This document shows, in pieces, positions 35,580 through 44,203 of a stretch of 64,000 nt of DNA. Every line of letters begins with the position of its first letter. The first letter of the stretch is position 1. The DNA is from Dinoroseobacter sp. (GTDB taxonomy: Bacteria > Pseudomonadota > Alphaproteobacteria > Rhodobacterales > Rhodobacteraceae), in the NCBI GenBank assembly GCA_030066795.1, contig JASJAW010000002.1, positions 30,512 through 94,511 of the forward strand, in the 5' to 3' direction. The notes under the pieces were generated by a model, which saw nothing but the letters and a program-made list of their open reading frames with translations, searched no databases and was not told the origin of the DNA. Both the position numbers and the translations under genes were made by a program.

Positions 35580-36461
35580 TCAGCTTGCGATAGGCGTCGG
35601 GGCTGTTTGGGTGGCCCGGCTTTTCCATGTGGGCCATGGCAAAGACTGACGTCCAAGCATGTCCGCGAGGTCATGCACCTCAGGCGCGAAATACTCCAAC
35701 AACTGGTGCTTGGTGCTGTTTTGCATCGGAGGAACCCGGTTGCGCAGATCTACACTGTTTGCCTTCAGCAACCCGGCGACCGGCGCCGTAGATTTGAGCT
35801 GGACAAGCTGCTCTTCCAGACCAACGCGTCGCATCAAGTCACCGCCACTGCGTAAGGCTCGGCGCAACCCGGGAGATCGGGCCAAATCGCTCACGTTGCG
35901 CCGTTCGGACGCGACGGCCGAGACGAAGTCAGCATTCACTCCGATGAAGTCATAGACGGTCGCTGCAGACTGAACCGGGTCTATTTGAATTTCTTCGGCC
36001 AACAAAACGAGAACCTGTTGAGGCCCAAACATATCCATCCAGCGCTTGAGATGCGTGAAATAGAGGCCTTGCTCAAGGTAAGTGGGGTTGTTTCGAAGCC
36101 CCTGCTCGAAGCTTTGCGGCTCGATATGTCCTTTGATGACTTCATGCAGGTGATTGGAATAGGCCCGCGCCACCGGGTCGCGCAGCAAGGCAATGACCTT
36201 GAGATCACTACGGTAATGCCAGGCGCGGGATGCGGCGCGCGCATCGTAGAAATAGGACGGAGACGTATCGCATCGTACAGGGCAATTTGGAAGATGGTCG
36301 AAATGGCGCTCGTACCAGTGATAGCCCCTGTCGAAATAGTAAGAAAAGAAATCAACTTCCTTAGGGTCTGACACCCCTACTTGAGGGTGCGCACCGAGCA
36401 CGGAATGCATCCACGATGTTGCGCATTTCTGCACGCCGATGCCGATCGCAGTTGGTTTCAT
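35580..36461 (-). CDS. Sulfotransferase, Sulfotransfer_1/heparan-type, EPS locus
   Basis: 293 aa. The PAPS-binding motif GIGVQKCATSWMHSVLGAHP and the 3'-phosphate motif VIALLRDPVARAYSNHLHEV match carbohydrate sulfotransferases. The segment KEVDFFSYYFDRGYHWYERHF following the first motif is the usual EP-K-E-x-x-F-F region. The ATG begins immediately at the fold. It is the first gene of a minus-strand EPS run (sulfotransferase, ExoP, GT2, sulfotransferase, GH16, polymerase), separated by 40 bp from the ExoP-like gene. Confidence 0.9.
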   Translation of the reverse strand: MKPTAIGIGVQKCATSWMHSVLGAHPQVGVSDPKEVDFFSYYFDRGYHWYERHFDHLPNCPVRCDTSPSYFYDARAASRAWHYRSDLKVIALLRDPVARAYSNHLHEVIKGHIEPQSFEQGLRNNPTYLEQGLYFTHLKRWMDMFGPQQVLVLLAEEIQIDPVQSAATVYDFIGVNADFVSAVASERRNVSDLARSPGLRRALRSGGDLMRRVGLEEQLVQLKSTAPVAGLLKANSVDLRNRVPPMQNSTKHQLLEYFAPEVHDLADMLGRQSLPWPTWKSRATQTAPTPIAS

Positions 36462-36511
36462 CTCATTGTCCCCCGACTACTCTGGAAAAATCCCTGTGTC
36501 TTAGGAGTAAA

Positions 36512-36634
36512 ATGGCCTCAGAGCCCGATGAACGGCCCGCGACCACGGCCAAGGAGTCATTGGAAAATGTGGCTAAACTGTGGTTGCGCTTCACATTTTC
36601 GACAACTTGGCGGTTTGTCGCCCAAGCGTGCTGA
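36512..36634 (+). CDS. Possible 40-residue small protein
   Basis: A 40-codon frame whose ATG follows AGGAG by five bases, the only good ribosome site in the 500-bp gap between the EPS locus and the phosphatase gene. The peptide starts MASEPDERPATTAKE and continues amphipathic, ending in WRFVAQAC. It is not recognised and could be spurious. The rest of the gap (36635-36978) shows no gene. Confidence 0.28.
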   Translation: MASEPDERPATTAKESLENVAKLWLRFTFSTTWRFVAQAC

Positions 36635-36978
36635 AAGTTTAGTCATTTTCAAAGCGCACGCGGCATCCAGCGAACTTGCCTGTCTCTTCAGACCGTCCGA
36701 CCTGCGCAAACGGCCTGGAACTACTCAGTACAGAGAGCGCTACTGAGGACTGGGCTTTCTTGCCCCGCGGCGCTTCTTGCGGAAGCACAGGCCCACCATC
36801 AGCTCGGAACGGTCACCTGACTGCGCCAGCCGGTTGCAACCGGGGTGAGTGGTTGTTTGACGGTCAAAGCAGACGCTCGAAGCACCACCTCCGGGAACCA
36901 GAGACCTTGAGCCAACTGGAACACCGCTACGAAGAAAGCTAGACGTTCGTCAGTGATTAACCGGAGAGCACCGTATTG

Positions 36979-38646
36979 ATGAAACGCATTGTTGCTGCGG
37001 TGGCAGCCCTAATCTTTGCGACCCCTGGCGCCAGTGCAGCTGAAGATATCCGTCTTATCGTGCAGGTCACAGTCGATGGTCTGCGCGGAGATCTCCTTTC
37101 TCGCTACGAGGCTGCATTCGGCCCCGATGGCTTCAGAAGGTTGATGGAGCGGGGCGTCTGGTACACCGATGCCCATCACCCCCACGCCAACACGGAAACG
37201 ATTGTTGGTCATGCGACACTTGCCACAGGCGCCTACCCAGCAGAGCACGGCATGATCGGCAATGCGTGGTTCAACCGGATCGAGCAACGTCTGGGCTACA
37301 ACATCGAGGATCCCGACCACCCGTTGTTGCCGGTACCGGGCTTTGGAGGCGAAGTCGATCAGGTCGACCCGACCCAAGCTGCCGCGGCGACGTCTGGTCG
37401 GTCACCGGCGAACCTTCTGGCCACAACCTTCGGTGACGAGCTTTCGAAGTCCAACGGTGGGCGGTCGAAAGTGTTTTCCGTATCCGGCAAGGATCGGTCT
37501 GCCGTTGCGATGGGGGGGCATGCAGGGAAAGCCTTCTGGATGTCGACAGCAACGGGAGCATTCGAAACAAGCACTTACTACTACGGAGCCTACCCCAGTT
37601 GGGTGCTAGAATGGCATGCTGCGCGCCAAGCAGATGCGATGATTGGTACTGAATGGTGGCCGGAATGCTCCGATGCGCCCCGCCTCATGGAAAACACGGA
37701 GAGGTCTTATGTTACCAACCTTGGTGCCTTTGGTCGCACGTTCCCACACTTGTACGGAGCTCCCGAGGATGGACTGTATTATACACAAGTCCTGCTATCT
37801 CCGCATGGCGACCGGATCACTGCAGACTTTGCGAAATCGGTTGTGGTCGAAGAGCGCCTTGGTAGCGATGAATGGGCCGATTACCTCAGCGTAAGTTTCT
37901 CGGGCGTGGATGCTACCAATCATTTCTTCGGTCCTTCGAGCGCCCAGAGCGAGGAAATGGTACGCTGCCTGGACGAGACGCTAGAGAGCTTTTTTGGCTT
38001 TCTGGACGAGACGGTGGGAGAGCACCGCGTGCTATATGTCCTTTCCGCTGACCACGGCATGCCTGAAGCCCCTGAAGCGATGGCTAACGCAGGCCTGTCT
38101 ACCTTTCGGAATTCGACGGAAGCATTGATGGCAGAGTTGAACATAGAGTTGCAGGAGCGCTTTCAGGTGAAGAATGCGATCGCATTCTTCTTTCGCCCCT
38201 ATGTCTACCTGGACACCGAAGCGATCACCGCGGCAAAGGCCGACCGTCGAGACGTCGAACGATTTATTGCGGAAAGGCTAATGGAGTTACCGGGAATTCA
38301 ACTCGCGATGCCCACTGTGCCCTTGCCCGAACAGCAGGGCCACACACTTCAGGAACAAATCCGGCGCAACTATCACCCCGCCCGTTCTGGCGACATTTAT
38401 GTGGTTCAGACACCTTATGCGTTTCTTTTCGAGGACGGACCGATTTCCGTGATGCACGGGTCGCCCTGGCGCTACGACACCCATGTTCCCATTCTGGTCG
38501 CCGGGCCAGGAATAGCGCCTGCCCTGGTCGACCGTCGGGTTGCAACCGTCGATGTCGCCGTAACGCTCAGCACCCTTTTTGGAACATCCCAACCAAGCAG
38601 CGCTGTAGGGGAAATGCTTACCGAAGTACGCCCTAAACGACCTTGA
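36979..38646 (+). CDS. PafA-type alkaline phosphatase, secreted
   Basis: 555 aa with a signal peptide (cleavage near ASA|AED). It belongs to the alkaline-phosphatase/nucleotide-pyrophosphatase fold. The metal and catalytic residues of the calcium-activated, monoester-specific PafA type are visible: Asp33 in VDGLRGD, nucleophile Thr74 in NTETIVGHA, Asn95 in MIGN, the Lys171-x-Arg173 pair in SGKDRSA, Asp/His in VDATNHFFGP, Asp-His in SADHGM and the late His in DTHVPIL. The Lys-x-Arg pair separates PafA from diesterases. It releases phosphate from organic monoesters in the periplasm. The ATG follows a TTG; GGAG lies 12 bases ahead. Confidence 0.9.
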   Translation: MKRIVAAVAALIFATPGASAAEDIRLIVQVTVDGLRGDLLSRYEAAFGPDGFRRLMERGVWYTDAHHPHANTETIVGHATLATGAYPAEHGMIGNAWFNRIEQRLGYNIEDPDHPLLPVPGFGGEVDQVDPTQAAAATSGRSPANLLATTFGDELSKSNGGRSKVFSVSGKDRSAVAMGGHAGKAFWMSTATGAFETSTYYYGAYPSWVLEWHAARQADAMIGTEWWPECSDAPRLMENTERSYVTNLGAFGRTFPHLYGAPEDGLYYTQVLLSPHGDRITADFAKSVVVEERLGSDEWADYLSVSFSGVDATNHFFGPSSAQSEEMVRCLDETLESFFGFLDETVGEHRVLYVLSADHGMPEAPEAMANAGLSTFRNSTEALMAELNIELQERFQVKNAIAFFFRPYVYLDTEAITAAKADRRDVERFIAERLMELPGIQLAMPTVPLPEQQGHTLQEQIRRNYHPARSGDIYVVQTPYAFLFEDGPISVMHGSPWRYDTHVPILVAGPGIAPALVDRRVATVDVAVTLSTLFGTSQPSSAVGEMLTEVRPKRP

Positions 38647-38780
38647 GCGCTTCCAGAGCGCCGTGAAGATTGCCCGTCAGTGCCGCTGCAGTTCTTTGCC
38701 CCTCTAGTGCGGATCTTGGCAGCGATCGCAAGAGTGTTCGTATTGCGTTCGATAAACCCAGCCTGTTGACCCGCGCAACT

Positions 38781-39188
38781 TCAACGGGCGCGGGCAGCGT
38801 TGTAGTCCTCGTCCGTGACATGCTCCATCCAATCAACAGTTTGACCATCAACCGATGCCTGCACCGCAAGATGGGTCATTGCACAGTCCGGCGACGCGCC
38901 GTGCCAGTGCCGCTCCCCTGGCGCGAACCAGACCGTATCACCCGGACGCAACACCTGTACCGGCTGTCCCTCTGATCCAGCCAGTCCAACCCCCGACAAA
39001 ACATGAAGCGTTTGACCAGCGGGATGCGTGTGCCACGCTGTCCGCGCACCCGGCTCAAAAGTCACCGAAAGGATCTTGACCGGTGACGGATCCTCCCCAG
39101 ACACAACGGGATCAAAGCGGACTGTGCCAGTGAAATACGCGCTGCTGGGATGTTGTGAAGGCCGGTCTCCGGCGCGGTGGATCTTCAT
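38781..39188 (-). CDS. Cupin-domain protein
   Basis: 135 aa, a single small cupin. Motif 1 is WHTHPAGQTLHVLSG, with two His and the position of the usual Glu occupied by Gln, and motif 2 is FAPGERHWHGA with the third His. The layout resembles stand-alone cupins often annotated with carboxymuconolactone decarboxylase or mandelonitrile lyase activity. AAGGAG precedes the ATG by about six bases. It converges on the phosphatase. No substrate can be assigned. Confidence 0.85.
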   Translation of the reverse strand: MKIHRAGDRPSQHPSSAYFTGTVRFDPVVSGEDPSPVKILSVTFEPGARTAWHTHPAGQTLHVLSGVGLAGSEGQPVQVLRPGDTVWFAPGERHWHGASPDCAMTHLAVQASVDGQTVDWMEHVTDEDYNAARAR

Positions 39189-39580
39189 TATCGGCTCCTT
39201 ATTTTAAGCTGTCGTGGGCCCCTACCAAAATTCAGCCTGCAAATCCAAACAGCCTCGACAAGCTATAGTGCTTTCATACCAGTCCAACCCGTGGCTGACG
39301 ACCGAGCGCCGTGAGCAAGATCGACGGTGGCTGGCCGCGTTTCACCGACGCTTCAAAACATATCTGTCGCAGGCTGGACCCCGCCAAATGCTGCGCCAGC
39401 TTCACGTGTCCCTTGTCCTCTCGGAACAGGCATTTTCCCGATCTCACCAGCACCTATCTGCACATTTTACTTCAGAAAAAAGTCGGTGACCTTCGCATGT
39501 AATTGGTCATCGAGGATGGTTTAAAGACTTGCTGCATGCGCGGAAGGGACCGGTTCTTGGGTGACTTAAACTCGCAACGC
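39189..39580. other. Intergenic region without a recognised gene
   Basis: About 390 bases between the cupin gene and the end of the Na/Pi symporter gene. Several short frames are open, but none has a ribosome site or a recognisable product. No RNA gene or terminator hairpin is evident. Confidence 0.45.
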
Positions 39581-41269
39581 CTAGCGATCTACCAGGCGCT
39601 TTTTTGAGCGATCCTTGTGAAAGATTCCGATTTCTGTGGCCGCGATACGGCGAATTATCTTGAAGATATCATCAAGCGTTTCGGTCAGTTCAATCTCACG
39701 GGCATAAGTGTGCAATCGTTTAGGTTCGTCCGCATACAGGCGGGCGATTTCATGGGAAGCGATATCCTCGACAAGCTCCGAAAACCCTGACTTCATTTTT
39801 CGCACCTCCTTCGCAACATCGCCGTCCTGGCTTTCGAGCGCTCGCAGGGTACCGTCCAGTGCCTCTACGACCTCGGCATGCAACTCAGCGATAACGGCGA
39901 CCGTAGCTGGGCTGATCACTACGCGCTCGTCCATCCTTTTTCGCGCTGATGTCACCAGACCCGTAGCGATCAGGTCGCCGATATGTTCCAGATCGTTGGC
40001 TATCTTAATCAATCCAATGAGCTGGTTCGACTGTTCGGTCGGCAAGCTTGAGATGCTGATCTGGCGCATATAGCCGACGATCTCTCGATGCAGCAGATCA
40101 ACTGGACGGTCTTTGACCCGAAGCTGATCGACGTCGAGCGGGCTTCCGGTGGTGATGGCCGGGATCGCCTCGTAAAGCATGTCACGCACAAGTCCGCCCA
40201 GTCGCAAAAGCTCCAGCCTGACCGCCTCAATAGCGATAGCCGGAACATCGAGAAACTTTGGATCGAGATGTTTCGGGGCAAATTCCGGTTCGCTCTTCGT
40301 CTCGCTATCCGGCACCAACCACTCGACAAAACGGCTGATCTGGTCGGTCAACCCAATAAACAAGAGCGCATTAAAAACGTTAAAAAATGTATGCACATTG
40401 GCGAGTTGGCGCGGGATATTGGCCCCGTCAACTGCGGCTTCGACCGGCGCCACCAGGCGGGCGAAGTGCGCCAGTTCGTCGATAAAACCAATCCAGATTA
40501 TGACCCCGCCGACATTGAATAGCGTGTGGATGAGAGCGGCCCGAAGAGCCTCGCGCGGCTTTCCCATCGCCGCCAGAAGCGCTGTGATACAGGTGCCGAT
40601 ATTCGCGCCCAGAGCAAGGGCTACCGCGGGTTCCAGAGCGATCAGCCCCTGGCCCGCCATAACGATCAGGATGCCAGTGGTCGCCGAGGAGGATTGAACG
40701 AGCGCTGTGAAACCTGCCCCAACCAAAGCGGCAAGCAAAACGTTGTCCAGCGTGAGCATGAAGTCGAGAAATGGCTGAAAGCTGCGCAATGGTTTCATCG
40801 CGTCCGACATGATCGCCATGCCGAAGAATACGAGGCCGAGCCCCAGCACAACCCGACCATACTCGCGCACAACCTTGCGCTTGGCGAGCACCGAGACAAA
40901 GAAGCCGAGTGACAGCAGCGGCAGTGCAAGCGCAGTGACTTTGAACGCCAGAATCTGCGCAGTGATTGTGGTCCCGATATTTGCACCGAGTATGACTGCC
41001 ACGCTTTGCGCCGTGGTCATCAGCCCAGCCGAGATGAAACCGATTAAAAGCACGGTCGTGATTGACGAGGATTGAATGATTGCTGTGATCGAGGCGCCCG
41101 CGACAAGACCCCGAAAACGATTACCCGTCATTCGCGCCAGGATCGACTTCATCGAGTTTCCCGCAACTTGCTTCAGAGCGCGGGTCATGATGTTCATCCC
41201 AAAAAGAAACAGCGCCAGCCCGCCGATGAGGCCGGTGAAAATCTGCAACTCATTAAGCTCTGCGGTCAT
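39581..41269 (-). CDS. Na+/phosphate symporter with C-terminal PhoU-like domain
   Basis: 562 aa. The NptA/YjbB-type Na/Pi-cotransporter repeats carry the two inverted QSSS signatures, AIIQSSSITTVLLIG and ALVQSSSATTGILIV, within eight or so helices and re-entrant loops. The last 200 residues are helical and soluble, with PhoU-like features (NDLEHIGD). It imports phosphate driven by Na+, with the PhoU-like domain sensing or gating. The ATG at 41269 begins the first helix pair; the frame is open 86 codons further upstream without a signal. It lies one small gene away from the PafA-type phosphatase. Confidence 0.92.
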   Translation of the reverse strand: MTAELNELQIFTGLIGGLALFLFGMNIMTRALKQVAGNSMKSILARMTGNRFRGLVAGASITAIIQSSSITTVLLIGFISAGLMTTAQSVAVILGANIGTTITAQILAFKVTALALPLLSLGFFVSVLAKRKVVREYGRVVLGLGLVFFGMAIMSDAMKPLRSFQPFLDFMLTLDNVLLAALVGAGFTALVQSSSATTGILIVMAGQGLIALEPAVALALGANIGTCITALLAAMGKPREALRAALIHTLFNVGGVIIWIGFIDELAHFARLVAPVEAAVDGANIPRQLANVHTFFNVFNALLFIGLTDQISRFVEWLVPDSETKSEPEFAPKHLDPKFLDVPAIAIEAVRLELLRLGGLVRDMLYEAIPAITTGSPLDVDQLRVKDRPVDLLHREIVGYMRQISISSLPTEQSNQLIGLIKIANDLEHIGDLIATGLVTSARKRMDERVVISPATVAVIAELHAEVVEALDGTLRALESQDGDVAKEVRKMKSGFSELVEDIASHEIARLYADEPKRLHTYAREIELTETLDDIFKIIRRIAATEIGIFHKDRSKKRLVDR

Positions 41270-41511
41270 GTGGAGGCTTCCTCCAGCACACACTAGCGCG
41301 GGAATCGCGTCCCGGCATCCCAGATCGGAGCACTTCGCGCCGTCTTCGTGCACTGGCTTTGAACGCGAGCAAAAAAAAGGGGTTTGCGCCTTGTCTGCGG
41401 TAGAAGCACGAGAGATGCGACTTCGAGCACCGCGCGCAACCATCTTGTGAGCATGATTCATGGCCTCTATCCTGTCGGTATTCACCGCTGATCGCTGGAC
41501 GAGACAAAGGC

Positions 41512-41943
41512 ATGACAACCACGACACTCCGTAAGATCCTTGATGGGCGGCCTTTGCACTGCATCTCGCCCCAACAGTCGCTTCAGAAAGCCGCTGAGGT
41601 CATGGCAGATCACGCGGTCGGGGCTTTAGCGGTCCTTTCGGGGGAAGAGTTGGTCGGCATAGTAACCGAGCGCGATATCGTCTTTCGGGGCGTCGCCCGA
41701 GGGTTGCCGACGGAAGGAACTTCCGCCTCCGAAGTAATGACCCGTGAGCCCGTTACTGTGGACATCGACGATGCGGTCTCCGACGCGCTTGCGGCGAAGC
41801 TCGGGGATGCGTTCCGGCACTTGCCGGTGATGGAAAACGGCCGTGTGGTCGGCCTACTGTCTTACCGTGACATCCCGCCTGAATACGTGATGATGTTTGA
41901 ACGCTTCCGCGAAATGGCCTCCTCCCGGGCGGACGACGCATAG
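41512..41943 (+). CDS. Tandem CBS-domain protein
   Basis: 143 aa made of two CBS domains and almost nothing else. The first contains VGIVTERDIVFRGVARG, the second VVGLLSYRDIPPEYV, with the usual MTREPVTVDIDD linker. Such CBS pairs bind AMP/ATP/S-adenosylmethionine-type ligands and regulate partners. AAAGG sits unusually close to the ATG. It diverges from the Na/Pi symporter gene. The partner is unknown. Confidence 0.88.
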   Translation: MTTTTLRKILDGRPLHCISPQQSLQKAAEVMADHAVGALAVLSGEELVGIVTERDIVFRGVARGLPTEGTSASEVMTREPVTVDIDDAVSDALAAKLGDAFRHLPVMENGRVVGLLSYRDIPPEYVMMFERFREMASSRADDA

Positions 41944-42061
41944 AGGTCGACGCCTAGAGACCAGATCTTGGTTAGCCACCACCTCTTCTACCTTGGCAAG
42001 GATCTTGGCTTCTGGCTGGACTGACTGCTGTAGCCCGGTCAACACTCGCTGTTCTGAGCAG

Positions 42062-42826
42062 CTAGGGCCGCGCAGGGAGTGCCCCTTCTCTTTGCAGCCC
42101 TTCAAGAATGCCAATCACGGTTGACGTGCTGGTGTCCACGGAGCCGCGTAAGACGATACCCAGCCCCCCATCGGGTATCTCTTTAGGCCCCGCGGTCTCA
42201 TACACCGGGTCAAGCGCGAGGATTTCTGGCGGTAGATCGGGACAAAACGGAGCATCATCCAGAATGAGGCCAATTGCTTCGACCAGCAGGGTCCGCACTC
42301 TGGACAGGTTCTGCGCCGCCTCAAGGGTTTCCGCCAACTCACCCTCAGCCTCCACGGTCGCGTCGGTCAAACGAAGGTAAACGCAGTTGTTGCGCAGTTC
42401 CGCGGAAACATCGATCGCGACATCAAAGTCGTAAGTGTCTTTCTCTTCGCGTCTCTTCCACGTTGTGTCGTCCACGCGTTCGCAGCGAAAGAAAGTCGAT
42501 GCAACTTTCCCCTCAAGTGAGATGTCTTCGTCGCGTGCTGTGACGGAAATCTCCTCAGAAATTGTGTCGTTACCACAAAGCGCAAGAATCTGCTCGCCAG
42601 AAAGCAGCTCCGGGAGCTTTTGCTGGAGATCCCGGAGATCCAGCATGGCATCGATCTCGAGCCGCGTCAGACTGAGCGCGCGCAGCCCAAGATCCACGCT
42701 ATAAGCGACCTCGAGCCCCTCGATTTCGACCGTGTCATTGATATCGAATTCGATTTGCTGGGCTTGCCCGGCAGTGGTGGAGAGCAGGAGTGCCGAGCCT
42801 AAACTGATTGCCAGATGAGCTTTCAT
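42062..42826 (-). CDS. Secreted protein, paralogue of the upstream lipoprotein
   Basis: 254 aa, family not recognised. It has a signal peptide (cleavage near GQA|QQI) and a mature part with four Cys (ALCGNDT, FRCERV, NNCVYLRL, APFCPDLPPE). Its second half aligns with the upstream lipoprotein: NNCV, then FCPDLPPEILALDPVYE against VCPELPDELAALSPEFYS, then a GxGGxGxxxxGSxD motif and ILEGLQREGAL. The ATG overlaps the upstream stop by four bases (ATGA). It is probably a periplasmic partner of that lipoprotein. No enzymatic motif is visible. Confidence 0.78.
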   Translation of the reverse strand: MKAHLAISLGSALLLSTTAGQAQQIEFDINDTVEIEGLEVAYSVDLGLRALSLTRLEIDAMLDLRDLQQKLPELLSGEQILALCGNDTISEEISVTARDEDISLEGKVASTFFRCERVDDTTWKRREEKDTYDFDVAIDVSAELRNNCVYLRLTDATVEAEGELAETLEAAQNLSRVRTLLVEAIGLILDDAPFCPDLPPEILALDPVYETAGPKEIPDGGLGIVLRGSVDTSTSTVIGILEGLQREGALPARP

Positions 42827-43689
42827 GTTTGTTTCCTCAATAGGCCCCGGTTCTTAATAGCCGTCAGCAATTCGATCAAAGCCGGCGCACTGATGTCAAG
42901 GGAGCCACTCATCCTTGCGCCAATCCCACCTTCTCCGATCTCCCGTACGCGGACGGAATAGAATTCGGGCGACAGCGCAGCCAATTCGTCAGGCAATTCC
43001 GGGCAAACCGGGTGGCTGGCAAGACCGGCATTAACCTTTTTGAGAACAGCTGACCGGGTGTCTTCCGAGGAAAAGAGGAAGTCGGTGATCGCACCCAGGA
43101 CACCGCGCGGACGAAGATCGAGCTCCAATAGCTCAAACGAAACACAATTATTGACCAGACGGCCGGAAATCACGGCTTCAGCATCAACGGTTTGCGACAG
43201 CAGAACTGCGCCTTGTGTTTGCGAAAGCGTGTTTGGATCATCGCAATCGTAGAACGTTGCTTTGACGACGCCTCGTGCGCGCACAGCATCATTCTCCGCA
43301 CTAATAGCCTGCAGATCCAACTCAATTCTTCGTTCACATGTCTCATCAACCACCCCGGTCACTATTTCTGGCAACCGGGTCTGCATGAGTCGGAGATCGA
43401 CAAACGTATTGACCCATAGTCGCGTTTCGCTTTCAGGGGCAACACCCAGATAAACGACAAGCGGAAGCGGCCCCTTCGCGGTCGGCAGTTCATTGTCTAT
43501 CTTGAAGGCCACGTCGCCTGAATACGACGCGGGATCTATCGCGGCGCCCTGCATCCCCGCCATTTGTGCTGCACGCATCTCGCTATCGCCAGGAACTGTC
43601 TTGGCGCTTTGCTGTCGTTCCCCACAGCCCGACACCAGCGCCACGAGGAACCCACAAGAAATCAAACAAATTGCCCTCCGCACCGACAT
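42823..43689 (-). CDS. Lipoprotein, paralogue of the downstream secreted protein
   Basis: 288 aa, family not recognised. The N-terminus is a lipoprotein signal peptide with lipobox LVSGCGE. After a polar linker the mature protein has four Cys in the same order as the downstream protein (DETCERR, FYDCDDP, NNCVSFEL, HPVCPELPD) and ends with the shared GEGGIGARMSGSLDIS segment. GAGG lies ahead of the ATG. The pair appears to be a tandem duplication in which one copy is anchored and one is free. The fold and role are unknown. Confidence 0.8.
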   Translation of the reverse strand: MSVRRAICLISCGFLVALVSGCGERQQSAKTVPGDSEMRAAQMAGMQGAAIDPASYSGDVAFKIDNELPTAKGPLPLVVYLGVAPESETRLWVNTFVDLRLMQTRLPEIVTGVVDETCERRIELDLQAISAENDAVRARGVVKATFYDCDDPNTLSQTQGAVLLSQTVDAEAVISGRLVNNCVSFELLELDLRPRGVLGAITDFLFSSEDTRSAVLKKVNAGLASHPVCPELPDELAALSPEFYSVRVREIGEGGIGARMSGSLDISAPALIELLTAIKNRGLLRKQT

Positions 43690-44203
43690 GTTTTGAGGGT
43701 CCTCATGCTACTAAAAGGTCAAGGTTCCAAAGGTCTGAAAACGCTTCAAATCTCAAGCCTTGACCGACGATCGAGCATTAACACAGCCCGAACCAAATGC
43801 TCACCCCTTTCTGCTAACGGGGTTGCCTCGGTTGCGATGCGGACCATTCAACCGCAGGGGAAGTGTAGAACTCTTCAATGTCCTCTGTGTCCAAAATCCT
43901 GACGCGGAGACCTTTTGAAACTCACCAGATGGGCGAAGCAATCTCTGTTAGCAGATAGCGGACATAGACGGATTGTAACACCAGCGCAGGAAAGTGTTCG
44001 GTGCGGCTTATCTGGATCGTAAAAAAGGTCATAGAAACTGAGCGCGGTTTGTCCTCTGCCCCCAGAAGCAGAGAGTGCACTCAGGTTTTCAGACACATTC
44101 GCTGGGATCGCGTTAGTAAACGTGGCAACCATAGTGGCGGTGTAACTGGTCGCAGCGCGCCTTGCGCTTCCGCCCTTTCAATCGTTGCTTAAGGACTGCT
44201 CCG
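43690..44203. other. Divergent intergenic region
   Basis: About 510 bases between the lipoprotein pair and malY. Some short frames stay open (for example 43875-44132 on the minus strand), but none has a start with a ribosome site. I see no structured RNA or repeat. Confidence 0.45.

Noticed and set aside
43875..44132. 85-codon minus-strand frame in the gap before malY
   Set aside because: No start with a ribosome site, and the translation has no recognisable features.
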